64,000 nt of DNA from Gymnothorax reevesii (GCA_029721435.1 CM056573.1:126708447-126772446), one strand, 5' to 3'. Positions 41,837 through 53,655 are shown, counted from the first letter of the stretch. Numbers and translations are program-made. The notes: generated from the letters alone by a model not told the origin.

Positions 41837-42977
41837 TGTGAGGTTTTACGAAATGAACCAAGAGCAAACACCAGTAAAATGCAAAATGGAGGCTTTATTT
41901 CTGAAGGGGGAAACCCCCCAGAGCTGGCAACAGTACAATGTCCGCAATCCAAAATCAGAATCCAAAGGGCGAAATCGAGTCATACACAGGGCACCAATCA
42001 CAAAAAATCGTAGTCAGACAAAAGAGGTCAAAAAACAAGAATGCGGCAAAAGTACAGGGAGTAGGCAAAGCTCGATATCAAAGACGGTCCAGTCAGAAAG
42101 ATAAACACTGAGAGATCAAGGCGAGAAACGTGGCACGAGAAAACTAGGGAGAACGATCTGACAAGAGTGTGAAGCAAACAGACATCTTATATACACATCC
42201 AGGAGAACACATGACCAGGGAGAACAGGTGCAATCAATGGTGACAATGATTAGGGAGAGACACATGAGGGATAAACTAATTACATGAATTTGGCTGTAGC
42301 CAAAACGCAGACAGGGATCACAAGACAAACCTAAGTACAAACAACAGCTCCGGTTAAGGAGTACTAAAGTGCCAAGATAAAAGAAAAGGAAAGCACAGAG
42401 TATAAGTGGAAAACCACAGAAACGTGCAGCAGAGATAATTAGGGATAGGCAAGGAGGCGGAGACTAGAATTGGGCGACAGCTGAGAGATCATTAGTCAAT
42501 TAGTAAGTGCAGCTATACAATCCCAAGTGCTTGTTAGTAAGTTAGTCCAAATATACAAGGTTTGTGTGGGTTAGTATCTAGCAAAAACAATAAACTGTTA
42601 GTATGTGTTAGTAAGACAGTTAAAGAGAGAGGAAGGAAGAACACGAGATAATGAAAGAAGATTGAAACCCAGAAACCAATAAATCACCCGAATGAGTGGC
42701 ACACAAGACAAGGGACCGTGAGCAAAGATACACACATGACAAGACAGGGGAGACAAAGTGCAAAGCATGGAAATGAAAACATGACATGGAAACCAAATGA
42801 TCTAAACATGAAAAACAAACAAGAAATCTAAATTGCCAAAACACAATCCTAAGAATAGTCATAAGGAAGGCAGTGGTCACTATACACAAAAAGCATACAT
42901 GGCTGAGCCAGGCACAGAACTTAAACATGACAGCAGAATGCAGAATCATAACATGAGCAAAAAGCAGAATCACAGCA
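41837..42977 (-). mobile_element. Solo LTR, copy 2 (1141 bp), inserted in the satellite
   Basis: On the plus strand it runs from TGTGAGGTTTTACG to GCAGAATCACAGCA, flanked by GTATAC at 41,831-41,836 and 42,978-42,983. On the minus strand it begins TGCTGTGATTCTG and ends ACCTCACA, as copies 1 and 3 do. Poly-A signal (AATAAA on the minus strand) near 41,897. Its insertion into a GTATAC of the satellite leaves the array in register on both sides. Confidence 0.8.
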
Positions 42978-43800
42978 GTATACTGCTAGTTAACTTTTCA
43001 GTTCTTGAAAGTATACTGTGAAGTATACTACTCGTAAACTTAAAGATGATTTATTAGTTCACTATTTATATACTTATAGCACAATTTCTAGTTTATAAAA
43101 GTATAATTTGCAGTTTACTGCATGTAAACTTACAGATATACTGCTAGTTTATCAGTTATATACTTCTAGTAAACTTTTCAGTTCATGAAAGTATACTGTG
43201 AAGTATACTGCTAGTAAACTTAAAGATTAACTATTAGTTCATTATTTATATACCTCCAGCACAATTTGTAGTTTATAAGAGTATAATTTGCAGTATACTG
43301 TAAGTAAACTTGCAGATATACTGCTAGTTTATTATTTATATACTTCTAGTAAACTTTTCAATTCATGAAAGTATACTGTGAAGTATATTGCTAATAAACT
43401 TAAAGATGAATGATTAGTTCACTATTTATATACTTCTAACTCAATTTCTAGTTTATAAAAGCATAATTTGCAGTATCCTGCAAGTAAACTTACAGATATA
43501 CTGCTAGTTTGTTAGTAATATACTTCTAGTAAACTTTTCAGTTCATGAAAGTGTACTGTAAAGTATACTGCTAGTAAAGATGAACTATTAGTTCACTAGT
43601 TAAATACTTCTAGCACAATTTCTAGTTTATAAAAGTATATTTTGAAGTATACTGAAAGTAAATTCAGATGTACTACAACTTTACTTGTTATATACTTCAA
43701 GCCAAGTTTTTAGTACATGAAAGTACACTTTGAAGTATAGTGCAAGCAAACTTATAGGTAGACTACAAGTCCACTAGTTCTATACTTCAAGTTCAAATTT
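42978..43800. repeat. 180-bp dimeric satellite (two 90-bp monomers)
   Basis: GTATACTGTG occurs at 43,011, 43,191 and 43,371, and GTGTACTGTA at 43,551: exactly 180 bp apart each time. Inside each 180-bp unit GTATACTG..AGTAAACT occurs twice 90 bp apart (for example 43,203 and 43,293), with the two halves more diverged from each other than from the same half in the next unit. This is higher-order (A-B) satellite structure. About 4.5 units, decaying after 43,560. Confidence 0.88.
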
Positions 43801-43870
43801 AGTTTTAAACTTTCAGGGAGAAAAAGTTTTTCTTTTCTTTTTCTAAACTGCAAGTATACTTCAAAGTCTT

Positions 43871-44540
43871 CTTTAAGCTAACTTAACATCATACTCGCAG
43901 CTTATGATTATTGCAATCTAAACTATATTACTGTTGCTATTGAGATATTATTTAACGTAAGTAGACGAGAGGTTACCTCATGTACTCTACTAGTAGACAA
44001 TGCTTAAGTGCATTCTGCTGTAATTTACAGATGAAGGTACTTATAAGAGTTTACAATGAAACACATACTCAGGATTGAGAACTAAATTGATTCCTTTATA
44101 AATTAAATTTTCAAACACAATATTGTATTGGATGCCAAAGTATAAGAACGCAGCAATGGCAACTCTTATTGAAATCCCAATTCAAAACAAAAAACTGACT
44201 TTTTCTCTCATATGGAACCAGAAATATGCATAAAATATGAATCAGCAATGCCTTCAGCCTGGCCAGTAGGCTGAAGGACTCAAGCAAAGGCTGAAGTATT
44301 CCAAATGAGTACACTGATGAGTTGTTTTTTGGTTAATGGAGTTCTGTTTAACAGTCAAAAATAAGACCGACTAAAGAAAAGATGCAGGAGTGCTGTAATA
44401 ATTGAAAGATGGTTCATTCTGTTTAATAAATGATTTAATCATTTTTAAACAAGAGTGTTGACATCAAAGCCCTACATATTGTACCTGTACCAAACATTGC
44501 TGTGTTTAAGTTGAAATATCAGTTCAATCTAGCTGGCCAT
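43871..44540. other. Non-repetitive spacer between inverted satellite arms
   Basis: No coding region. It lies between the direct satellite (to 43,870) and the inverted satellite (from 47,436), with a Harbinger-like element between. It may be the unique core of a larger element whose ends are the satellite arrays. Confidence 0.35.
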
Positions 44541-44543
44541 TAT

Positions 44544-47151
44544 GGGGTCTATTCTCCCATTAGCGCGTAAGTCCTTTTTTACGCGCTTCGAGTTAAGCGC
44601 TTTTGAGTTGCTCGATTCTTCCCTACTCTCTTCAATCACGCCCACAGCGCTTAACTTCAGAATGTAGGCGGCCTTATGAATGAGGTGTGACTGATCCAAA
44701 AGAGAGGCAGACTCTGTACAAAGCTCATTGATTATGGCTATCAGGAAAACATGGAAAAAGGATTTTCTGATTAACCATGAAAACGCATTTGTGGTCCATG
44801 GAAAACGCAAACCAGACTTTAAATTTGAATATCTTCGGCCTGCTGATAAAACCTATTATCTCCAAACTGATAAGAAACGAAAACTCGTATGTCCTCTATT
44901 CTTACATGCAAAATTAAACATTTTTATTTTAAACTATATTTATCCATTTATATTATTATAATAATTATTATTATTTTATTTATTTTTTTATTTTCCTGTG
45001 AAGTTTGTCATTGTGAAGATACGAGGTTTTATATGCCGCTGTAATGGTAGGCCTTACCAATCACAAGACGTAATTCAGACATCTCTTTATAGCATTGGGC
45101 TCCGTCCGTACGGACACATAAAATTGCGGCGGCGGGGGATATGTTAGTAACAAACACTTGTTATTTCTTACTCTAGCCACCATGGCATTAAAGCTATGTA
45201 TACAAACAAATTGCCGCGATAATGAAATAATAAATAAAGAATTTAGCGCTTCTCAATCAGCGCAATCAGATCATTGAAAATGTGCCCCTCCTACACCAGC
45301 CTGTTTGTTCCGTGGAAGACAGGGAAGAAGACAAAGGGAACATTCTAGTCACACAAAGACAATCAAAGACAGTTTATATGATCTCATTGAGAAATTGCGC
45401 ACTTGAAAACTACTCCGATGTCATGTTTGCAACTATAGGACATGGAAACGCTTTAACAAGGATTCTTACCCCGCACGCGGTCATCTCCCCGCCCCGAAAC
45501 CGCCTCAGTAATGACGGAATTCCATAGGCCTATCCATAGCCTATCATCCTATTTGATTTGAGCGACACATACACCTGAACTTGTGCCTAATACTTTATTA
45601 TAATCAATTATCCCATTTACTGATAATGATTCTTCCCATGTTGGCTATTCTTTAAAGGCTAAAATTGATTAACAAACGGATAGTGCTCTGGTATTTGCCA
45701 GGGTAGGGCTCAATCTAGAGTAGCCTATTTAATAATATCTTTATTCACACATTCAATTACACTGTATTACCAATGGTAAAACATTACTAGGACTCGAGTT
45801 AGTTAATACAGATATCCTCAATTAGAAAATCAATCCCCTCACTCGTGAGAATATCACAACTTTTTAGATTATCACGAACATATAGGGCAGTCGCATTTGT
45901 TAATAGAACATGGAAGACAATGATGGCGACGTCGAGCCAAAGTCGAAAACCAAATTTCACAGATGTTGGTGTTGTATGGCAAGCAAGCAATGAAGGCTGA
46001 TCCGAGGAATTAAGCTGCGAATAGTTGTGGTTGTGGATTCGATGAGGAGATGTAAGCGCAGTATCCCCAATTTAAAGCATAAATGGAGAGATCTGCGGGG
46101 CGCTGTAAAAGCCAGGTTCTCTATACACCGGAGAACTGTACACGCAACATAGGTGGTGGGCAACCATCATCCCCTGTGCATTTCACTGCACAGGAGGAGG
46201 GGATGGCATCTACTCTTTCTGCAGTGGAAGTTCATGGAGAAGAACTTGAAGCGCCAACGAACTGCGTCAGACACCTTGACACAGACGCCTGTGATATGTA
46301 TATGACATCACCAGCCACTCTCTGAAACGACCCAGATGCCAGGAGCGACAGCGCAGTTCTGACGTTGATGACCACGGGTATATTTTGTGGATAATTGCTG
46401 CGGCTGGATAGTTGTTCATCCAGAAGTCGGCAAAGATAGATGATTGCCTCATGCACGGTCCAGGCGAAAGTGCTGGATGCACTCGATGTTTGTTTGTCCC
46501 AGGATGTCCAAACGAAGCCGATATATGAGTGTTTGTCTTCGAGCTCGGCGCGCTCCTCTTACTCTTTCCCAATCACGCAAGAGTGCAAGCAAATGCAGGA
46601 CTGGCATTTTGGCTTTAGATTTTGAGGGCAGGGTAGAATGATGGTCTTATGTAGACTCGTATTAATTAATTGTTTTGCGTTTGTAATTTAACTGATTGGA
46701 GAAGAGGCTGATGCGTAATATCATGTGATGATTTCTTTTGATAAATTATCATGGCTTCGAGAAATGTAGTTTAGAAATAAGGAAGAACAATCGAATATTA
46801 AATGTCTCAACCTTTACCATGTTAAATAAAAAAAAGTAATGTTAAAATTCGGCCTATAACCGACATCAAACGCAATATTTAATTTCGCCTAATGTTGACG
46901 CTTGACCTTAATACAGCCCTCAAAAGCGCTTAACAGAAAAAGCGCGTAAGCCAGGGGGAGAATATGCGTAAGTGTTATTTGCATGAGAAACGCACGGAAA
47001 CGCCCCGATTTTGGCCTTGCTCTGCCCCAAGCGCGTAACTGCCTTCGGGGCGCGTAATGCACAGACTTAAGTCGAGGGGAGAATACGCGTAGGCTGAAAA
47101 GCGCGTAGCTACGCGCTTTTTTCGACTTAAGCGCATAGGAGAATAGACCCC
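44544..47151 (+). mobile_element. 2.6-kb PIF/Harbinger-like element
   Basis: Perfect 14-bp inverted repeats GGGGTCTATTCTCC (44,544-44,557 and the complement at 47,138-47,151) are followed by further GCGCGTAAG-type repeats on both sides. They are flanked by TAT (44,541-44,543 and 47,152-47,154), a 3-bp TSD as made by Harbinger. GCGC-rich subterminal repeats (AAGCGCGTAA, TACGCGC) cluster at both ends (44,560-44,600; 46,925-47,130). A Myb-like gene remnant (46,073-46,325) is present; I cannot find the DDE transposase. Confidence 0.75.
46073..46325 (+). pseudogene. Myb/SANT-like protein remnant
   Basis: One frame reads NLKHKWRDLRGAVKARFS (46,069-46,122), the third helix of a Myb-like domain with KW.D..... 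After a frameshift the next blocks are GGGQPSSPVHFTAQEEGMAS and TLSAVEVHGEELEA to about 46,255. Similar tails (GGG.P....T..EE) follow the Myb domain in Harbinger accessory proteins. No start or first helix was identified, and frameshifts make it a pseudogene. Confidence 0.5.
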
Positions 47152-47229
47152 TATGTGCGGATTCATAGATAAATGTACACAGCATTTTCAAACCTGAGAT
47201 TAAGAAGACTGGAACTTCAGTGCTATCTG

Positions 47230-47435
47230 ACACTGTGACAATGAAATGTCTGTACTCGTTTTAAAGCTAAAAAATAGGTTTCTGCTGGAGAAGGTGTTAG
47301 CAGGCCAGTAGGTTGGGATCTTCCCTCTGGTGGAATTATACAAAATACTCCAGTGCAGTGATGAGGATGTTGTCTGTCCGATGAGATGTAAACCTGAAGT
47401 CCTGACTCACTGTGGTCATTGAACATCCAATGACA
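47230..47435. repeat. Fish SINE-like repeat fragment
   Basis: GTCCGATGAGATGTAAACC...GTCCTGACTCACTGTGGTCATT resembles from memory a dispersed fish repeat containing GATGAGACGTTAAACCGAGG...GACTCTCTGTGGTCATTAAA. No coding capacity, boundaries unclear. It directly precedes the inverted satellite. Confidence 0.45.
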
Positions 47436-47890
47436 CTCGAAGTTTCCTATCAGTATACCTCACAGTATACTTTCATGACCTGAAGTTTACTAGAAGTATA
47501 CAATACTTCTACAATACAATACTAATAAACTAGCAGTATATCTGTAAGTTTACTTGCACTTAAATGTATACTTTCATAAATCGAAAAGTATTCTAGAAGT
47601 ATGCAACTAGTTCACTCACAGTATACTAAAAAGTTCACTTGTAGTGTACTTTGAAGTATAGAATAAAACTTGGATGTAAACTAGATGGGTATTTTCAGTT
47701 TACTTTGCTTCAACTTGAAGTATACTTAAAGGTACACTTTTATGAACTTAAAAATGTTCCCATTTAGTCCAAAGAAGTATTAAATTAGTATACTTTCTAG
47801 TACACTACAAGTACATGGCTTGTAGTATACTTGCTATACTTATACTCAAGTATACTTAATGAAATGAACTTCAAGTATACTACTTTTTGC
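47436..47890. repeat. AGTATACT satellite in inverted orientation
   Basis: CAGTATACCTCACAGTATACTTTC followed by a decayed ATGAACTGAA and TTTACTAG is the reverse complement of the 180-bp unit at 43,150-43,210. About 2.5 degraded units, ending CAAGTATACTACTTTTTGC before 47,890. With 41,108-43,870 it forms an inverted pair about 3.6 kb apart. Confidence 0.8.
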
Positions 47891-48159
47891 TGAGGGTCCC
47901 CATAGCGCCTGCTAAAGAAAATCTATGCCGCTGCAACTGGATGCAGGTGCAGCTTTTTGGCATATCGGTGCAGTAGATTAACAGTACAGTAGGCTACCTC
48001 GACTGAAATCAAGAAGTGGCGCGAGGTGCCGTATGGTGCCGCCAGCTCACGTAAAACAGGTCGAGCGAAATAAATCGATTTCATATAAATCCAAAAGGCT
48101 TTTAAATACATTGATAAAGATGAAAACAAAGGGAATTTTATCTATAATTTCAGTACATT

Positions 48160-48315
48160 TTAGTTAGTATTGTAAACACAAAATACAGTTTCAGTTAGTG
48201 ATTGCTTTTTTCTTTTAATTATCGTTTTTATTTAATTCAGTTAACAAAAAAACATTTTTTTTTCAATTTTTGTTATCGTTATTTCGTTTGTTTTCGTTAA
48301 CCATAATAACCTTGG
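48160..48315. repeat. AT-rich dispersed repeat tail
   Basis: A pyrimidine/AT-rich block ending TTTTCGTTAACCATAATAACC, a string common at the end of fish non-coding repeats. Boundaries and family are not defined. Confidence 0.35.
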
Positions 48316-48667
48316 TCTGGACAAGCCCTTCTTAATCTCTTGTCTGGACTACCATTGCACTTTGCTGACTCTGCATAGACCTCAGAGTCAATTACCTCTC
48401 TCATTGCACAGTCTCAGGCTATAATAAAGTATTGGCTCAACTGATAAGAATACGATGCTTGTGAGTCATTCCAAATTTAGTTCCATTTTAGATATAAAAT
48501 GAATTTGAACTTGAAACAGAAGCTAAAACTGACTGTGCATCCCTTCATCTTCTCTTGTCATGGGGCTAGTTTGGTGGAGTGTGTTGAGCCAGTGGGAGCC
48601 GTATATTCCTGAGACCGGCCTCTTGAAATGGAGGACATGCCCCCACCCAACCCATCATAAAAACAAA

Positions 48668-48910
48668 GGAGGGAGAGGGGGATTAGTACAGAGAGAGAGA
48701 GCGAGGAAGAGAGGGAGGGAGGCATATGTAGGGAATGAGGGAAGGATGGCAAGAGGCAGCAAGATGGAGGATAGAGTAAGGGATGGGGAGAGACAGAGAG
48801 AGTGTGCAAGATAAAGTGAGCAAAACAGAGAGAGAAAATGAGAAATGGAGTAAGGAAGGGAGTGAAAGGCAGAGGACAGAAAGAGAGAGCAAGGAAGACA
48901 GGGCAGAAAG
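48668..48910. repeat. GA-rich simple repeat, ~240 bp
   Basis: Purine tract of GAGAGAGAGCGAGG type. Open frames on both strands are artefacts. Confidence 0.88.
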
Positions 48911-50005
48911 GTTCGCAGTGACAGAGGTTAAAAGCGTGGCGACTGTGTTGTTCAATGTCTTTCTCCTGGGGTTTCCAATACTATAATCTGGCTGCCCGTC
49001 TAGCTACACCGTCTGCTGAGTAACAGCTTCAAACTTACTACCCAACAGCCCTCCCACCTTAGATAACCACAGGCCTTTCACAGTTACCCCTCTGCATGGC
49101 GAAACTCGCTCTCCCCCTCTTCTCAGATTTACTCCTTTTCTTACCATCTCCTTCACAACTGAATTCAAGTTGGATGAGATGCAAAATAAAATTATTATTG
49201 CCAACTATAGTAAAAAAAAAAAAAAAATTCTGATAACTTTACTGGTAAATCAAGACAAACATTTTGACAGTGATATTCACCCTTCTTTCGTAGCAGTGAG
49301 TTTTTGTGTCAAATTTCTTCCATCCTGTGCTTGCATCTTCTCAGTTGAGTATCTCTGACAGAAGAGATATACTCTCTTAAGCTATTATCTATGATTTGGA
49401 ATTGAATTAAATATCTGTTTGTTTTTTTTTCAATTTGTGTCATGATTTGGATAATACTAACTTGTGGTTGTATATTCATGCTGCCACCATCGTGGAGTGG
49501 GTTAACTTTAATCAAAGAATTGCTACTCATCAGAACCAACTGACTGAGGGGTCTCTTCTCTCGGTTTAGTTATTAGGGCTACAAGTGTTGTCTTATATCT
49601 TCAGGTCTTTGCTTCAGATGCATTCAATTCAAATTGTTTGAGTGATGTATTTTATGTTTTTAATTTCAGTGGAAACCATCCAGATTGCCGCCAGCATTTT
49701 TACATACCATTAATTTTTTGTAAGATTTTATTGCCAAATAACACATAGCTTCAGTTGGAGGTTTGTACCATGCAACTTAAATTGTAGATTTCACTTCACT
49801 TTGACACAATGGCCAGAGTCACACCATAAAATAGCTTAGAGGAGATTATTAATTGAATGTTTCATTCGAAAAGTAGTCAAATCAGTTAAACATCACCATA
49901 AATTAGTTGGGAAATGAGAGATCCATGGGGATAGCCTTCCTCTTCCTGAAAATACTGAAAACTCATACTCTTTCTTGCTCATTATTTTTATTCCTGAACC
50001 TCTAA
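48911..50005. other. Spacer without gene
   Basis: AT-rich with an A-run (49,213-49,226) and a T-run (49,423-49,431). No coding or structural feature I can support. Confidence 0.45.
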
Positions 50006-50300
50006 AATTCATTCATCCGTCCAGTATCTACCCCACTTAGTCCTGGTCAGGGTTTCAGAGGGCAAACCCTATTCCAGTTGGTGAGAGGCAGGAATACACC
50101 CTGGTGAGTCCTCTAGTCCCTCGTCAGTCGTACCTATTCACATAGCATTCACTCAAACACTCATACATATGGGTAATACCGAGTCTTATATCAGCTTGAC
50201 AGGCATGCCATTGGACTGTAGGAGGAAACCAGAGAACCCAAATGAAATAAACTAGGAGCTCAACTATGGAGGTGATCCAGCTGTCACTTTGTGGAAGGTG
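50006..50300. repeat. Widespread fish repeat (GAGGAAACC family)
   Basis: TCCGTCCAGTATCTACCCC, GTCAGGGTTTCAGAGGGC, GAGGCAGGAATACACCCTGG, ACTCATACATATGGGTAATAC and GACTGTAGGAGGAAACC are decayed landmarks of a very common fish repeat. It is more complete at its 5' end than the copy at 31,985-32,220. Confidence 0.65.
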
Positions 50301-51587
50301 CTGGGAACCCAGCAATGGCCAAAGCTTTGTCTCTCACAGTTCCAACCAGATTCCATCCAATCTGAGTACTCAGACTAACACATCAATTGCTGACACACAT
50401 TGTGTACGGTGCAGATTGAGTGATGCATCTTGTCTGTAGGATCTCTAAATGGATCTTTGAATGTAGGATCTTTGCCAGCTGAGTGCATTGCCTGAGTAAG
50501 TCTTACAACCCTGAACTCCAGACAGCACTTTGCTCTCACACGAGCCGGAAATGGCCGGTGCATCATGGAAACAAAAAGACATGACTATATATTGTAAAAA
50601 CCACCAGGTGTTCTGAATGTGGAAATATCAGGAGCAGAGGGAGTAAACCGGACTTGTTGGAATCCTTATAGGCTTAGTAACTTCAGCAGTGCATAACTCC
50701 ATTTTGATCAATACTTTCTTCTAAATGCGGAATAATAAAATTTAGTCAGGCTGTCCATGAGTCAAATCTAGCAGTAAAATGAATACGGCACCCCTGAAAA
50801 ATATGTGGGGGTGAAGGGGGGGCTTGATGTGCAATATGACACAATCACCTGTAATACTGAGGAGTGGGGAGATTTGTGGGTGCCCAGATAAATTCACAAC
50901 TGGTGGGGATTCCCTTGTGTTTCCCAAACTCACCTCTGTTCTTCTGGCTGTCAAACAGTGAGAGGATAACGCAGGTTTTTTGACATTTACCTTTGATTGT
51001 TGATGTGCGGGAGACTTGAGACCAGATCATGGTGTCAGGGAGTCGGTAACAAAATACAGGATGCTCTCGTACCTTCCTAGTGAGGTGGGATGTTTGCATT
51101 AACCTTCTGGTTATCATTAAAAAATCTATCCATCCCTTCAGACACACAATCTTGATCTCAATGAACTGCAACACAGAAGAACTAAACCATGACTTTAAGG
51201 TCGATGTTACAGGTTCCCGAATTTTAAAGATTATGCTTCCAGGTGAAATCATACATGTCTATCGAGTGCCAAAAAAGTTATTTCACTGACCATTATTTGG
51301 ATGAAAGAAACAAGTAAAAAAAAAATACAAATTTACACGCTTTTTCCATCTCGGCCTGATTTGGGTTTTGCTGCTTTCCTGATGTCAGTCGCGTCAAACA
51401 TTTGCCAAGTCAGCTCCTCTGAAAATAAATCTGCTCAATGCCATGACAATGCAATCGCCCAGTCATCTCTATCTGGCGGTAGAGTGGATCCATTGTATAC
51501 AGAAATCTACATGAGGTGGATTTATGTATACATGAATCCAACAGGCATATTACTTAAATTACTCCCAGAGCTATTATATTGCATTTA
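50301..51587. other. Spacer without gene
   Basis: Frames of up to 135 codons (50,845-51,252, minus) show no family motif and have unbiased composition. Nothing supports coding. Confidence 0.45.
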
Positions 51588-51690
51588 CTGCCTTTCAAGT
51601 ATCATGTAGATTTTAAGATTTGCCTGTTTACTTTTGAAGCCTTGCATGACCTGGCGCTTGCTTATCTGAGTAATTTAATTTCAGTTAAGG
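51588..51690 (+). pseudogene. L2/Rex-type LINE reverse transcriptase fragment
   Basis: The translated block LPFKYHVDFKICLFTFEAL then HDLALAYLSNLISVK fits the C-terminal signature of Jockey/L2/Rex-group ORF2 proteins (Y.I.FK..L.TFKALHGLAP.YL.ELI). Only about 34 codons are recognisable. Upstream (51,301-51,587) the sequence is AT-rich and frameshifted, downstream it fades. The call depends on this short motif. Confidence 0.6.
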
Positions 51691-53500
51691 TAAATACTTT
51701 CAATTTCAGGTTATCCAACCAACCAGTGGAATAGTGAGAACTGAAAATTTGGTGGGGTATTGAACATCCCTTTAAAATAGCTATTAGTTCTGATTTGTTC
51801 TCCATCATTTTTATAATTAACAATAGTTTCACTTCAAGATGGACACTTAATCAGATGCATTTGAATCAGCGTTATTCAAAATTGTGAACCTGTCAACTCT
51901 CACGCATATGGCCTGAGTCTCACGCTTTTTAGTGACACATCACGTTCTCATGCCGTAGTCAGCAATCTTATACTTAAAAAGAAAAGTGAAGATTGAAAAT
52001 TTTAATTTGGCAAACAAAATTATATTTCAGTGCTGAGTCCCACTTTTTAATCAACCCACACAATGCTGAGAGTGAACGGCGATATTTTATTGAAACGTGG
52101 ATGAGTCATTATTTAATCAATGCGTATTTCAGAGATTCTCATGTAAAATTGAAGTCCTTGAGAATGGCAGTTATTCAGTTTCATGTTCGTTACGGTTGAT
52201 TTCACCACCGGTAACTAAGAAACTGATTATGAGTCCGGACTTCTCACACATTTCGTTTCTCAAGGGTTGGAAGCTATAAATCTGCAAAAAGAAGTCTCAA
52301 ATGGTATTTTATTACATTTCGACAATTTAAACAATAATGAAGCGCAAGTTAAATTGCCCAATGTGCAGAAAAAGTTACATGGAAGTTTCAGAGCAATTTG
52401 TCTTTCATAAAGCGTAGGCTTATTTTTGAGTAAATTATTTCTTTGTTCTGAATTTGGCCAATTATTTAGTCGCCAGTAGATTGCATGCAGAGAGAAACCA
52501 TGACTTTGATTGCCAAGGGATTATTATAATGATTGGAAAATGTATTAATAAAGGAAATGGACTGAGAACAAGTCAGGGCTAATCATTGTTGTAAAGGGAT
52601 GTTCTTGGCACCACCAATTTTCAGTTCTGTCTATGCCACTGGAAGTCCATGGACTCAAAGTTAACCGAATGAGTTATCGGAAAGACGACTGGACAATTTA
52701 TGTTAAGTTTGCATAACTGTGTTTGTGAGATTCTCATGAAACACCACAGACTTTTGCTTACAAGCTTGACTGTTCTGAAAGCAGTAGCCTATAGCCTATA
52801 TTGCATTCAACGGAAATGTGGAAAAAAGCAAATATGGGAGGTGGAATTCAAAGAAATGTAGGTGTTTTTTAATTAATGATTACAGTCAAAACCATAAGTT
52901 ATTGTGTTATCAAAGTGTGATGGCTGAGAGTAAGAAGCTCTGATCAGTCTTTTGTTGTCAAGTCTCAAATTGACGCTTGCTACGTCAGGCAGTGATAACA
53001 ATAGTCTGAGTGGGTCTAGGGAAAAAGGTAGAACTTTTGGAGCTGTGAAAAATGCAAAACATGCCAAATTACTTCTTTACAAGAATGTATTAGTGCGAAA
53101 TTTCATGCTTAATATTCAGTTTGCACCACCCTGCATCAAATTCTTTGTGGTAAAAACTTGTACATTTGACCTTCAAAAGTGTCATCCCACGGGAAATCGT
53201 ATATTATGTGCTCTTTCTGAAGTGCCATCGGTCAACATGAGTTGTGTATGACTGCTGCGTGTGAACATGAATATGAACCCCCTGTGTACTAGGGGATGAA
53301 AAAATAAAAAATAAACGGAAAAACAGGCGAATCAGAAAAGCTCAACTAACCTGCTTAGGTTTGAGAATTATTATTCATGGTCTCACTCTGGTCTTGCCCA
53401 CTTTGACTTACGACCACCCACCAAATCATTGACAGCCAGCAGGAAGTAGCATTTTGAAGAGAATAGGTTTTGAGACTGACTGGTTCTAATCCCGGTGTAG
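51691..53500. other. Spacer without gene
   Basis: AT-rich DNA, no recognisable coding region or repeat family. A possible GATACTGGGGTG-type element is not seen. Confidence 0.45.
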
Positions 53501-53504
53501 CAGG

Positions 53505-53655
53505 CCAGAATATACCCCTGGCCGGAATATACCTGGGTATATTCCGAACTTGGCCAGATTATACCCGGGTTTATTCTGGCCTGGGCCAAAATATACCCCC
53601 CAAGGCCAGGTTATAACCCAGGGGTATATTCTGGCCTAGGCGAAAATATACCCCC
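53505..53655. repeat. Cluster of nested palindromes built on GGCCAGAATATACCC
   Basis: CCAGAATATACCCCTGG (53,505-53,521) is perfectly inverted at 53,618-53,634. Between them are a palindrome with 10-bp arms GGAATATACC (53,524-53,545, 2-nt loop), an imperfect one CCAGATTATACCCGGG..TTATTCTGG (53,552-53,579), and further half-sites (CCAAAATATACCCCCC at 53,585; GAAAATATACCCCC at 53,642). At least six copies of one 15-bp motif occur in both orientations in 150 bp. Confidence 0.85.

Larger units (their letters stand above)
41108..43870. repeat. AGTATACT-rich satellite (interrupted by a solo LTR)
   Basis: Throughout, AGTATACT, GTATACTG and TAAACTT recur. At the left (41,108-41,800) units are irregular and AT-rich. 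From 42,978 to about 43,800 the array is regular (listed separately). It is cut at 41,836/42,978 by a solo LTR. Non-coding. Confidence 0.8.

Noticed and set aside
42978..43800. CRISPR-like array
   Set aside because: 180-bp units with no unique spacers, in a vertebrate genome; it is a satellite.
50845..51252. 135-codon frame
   Set aside because: No recognisable motif, ordinary spacer composition, no supporting context.
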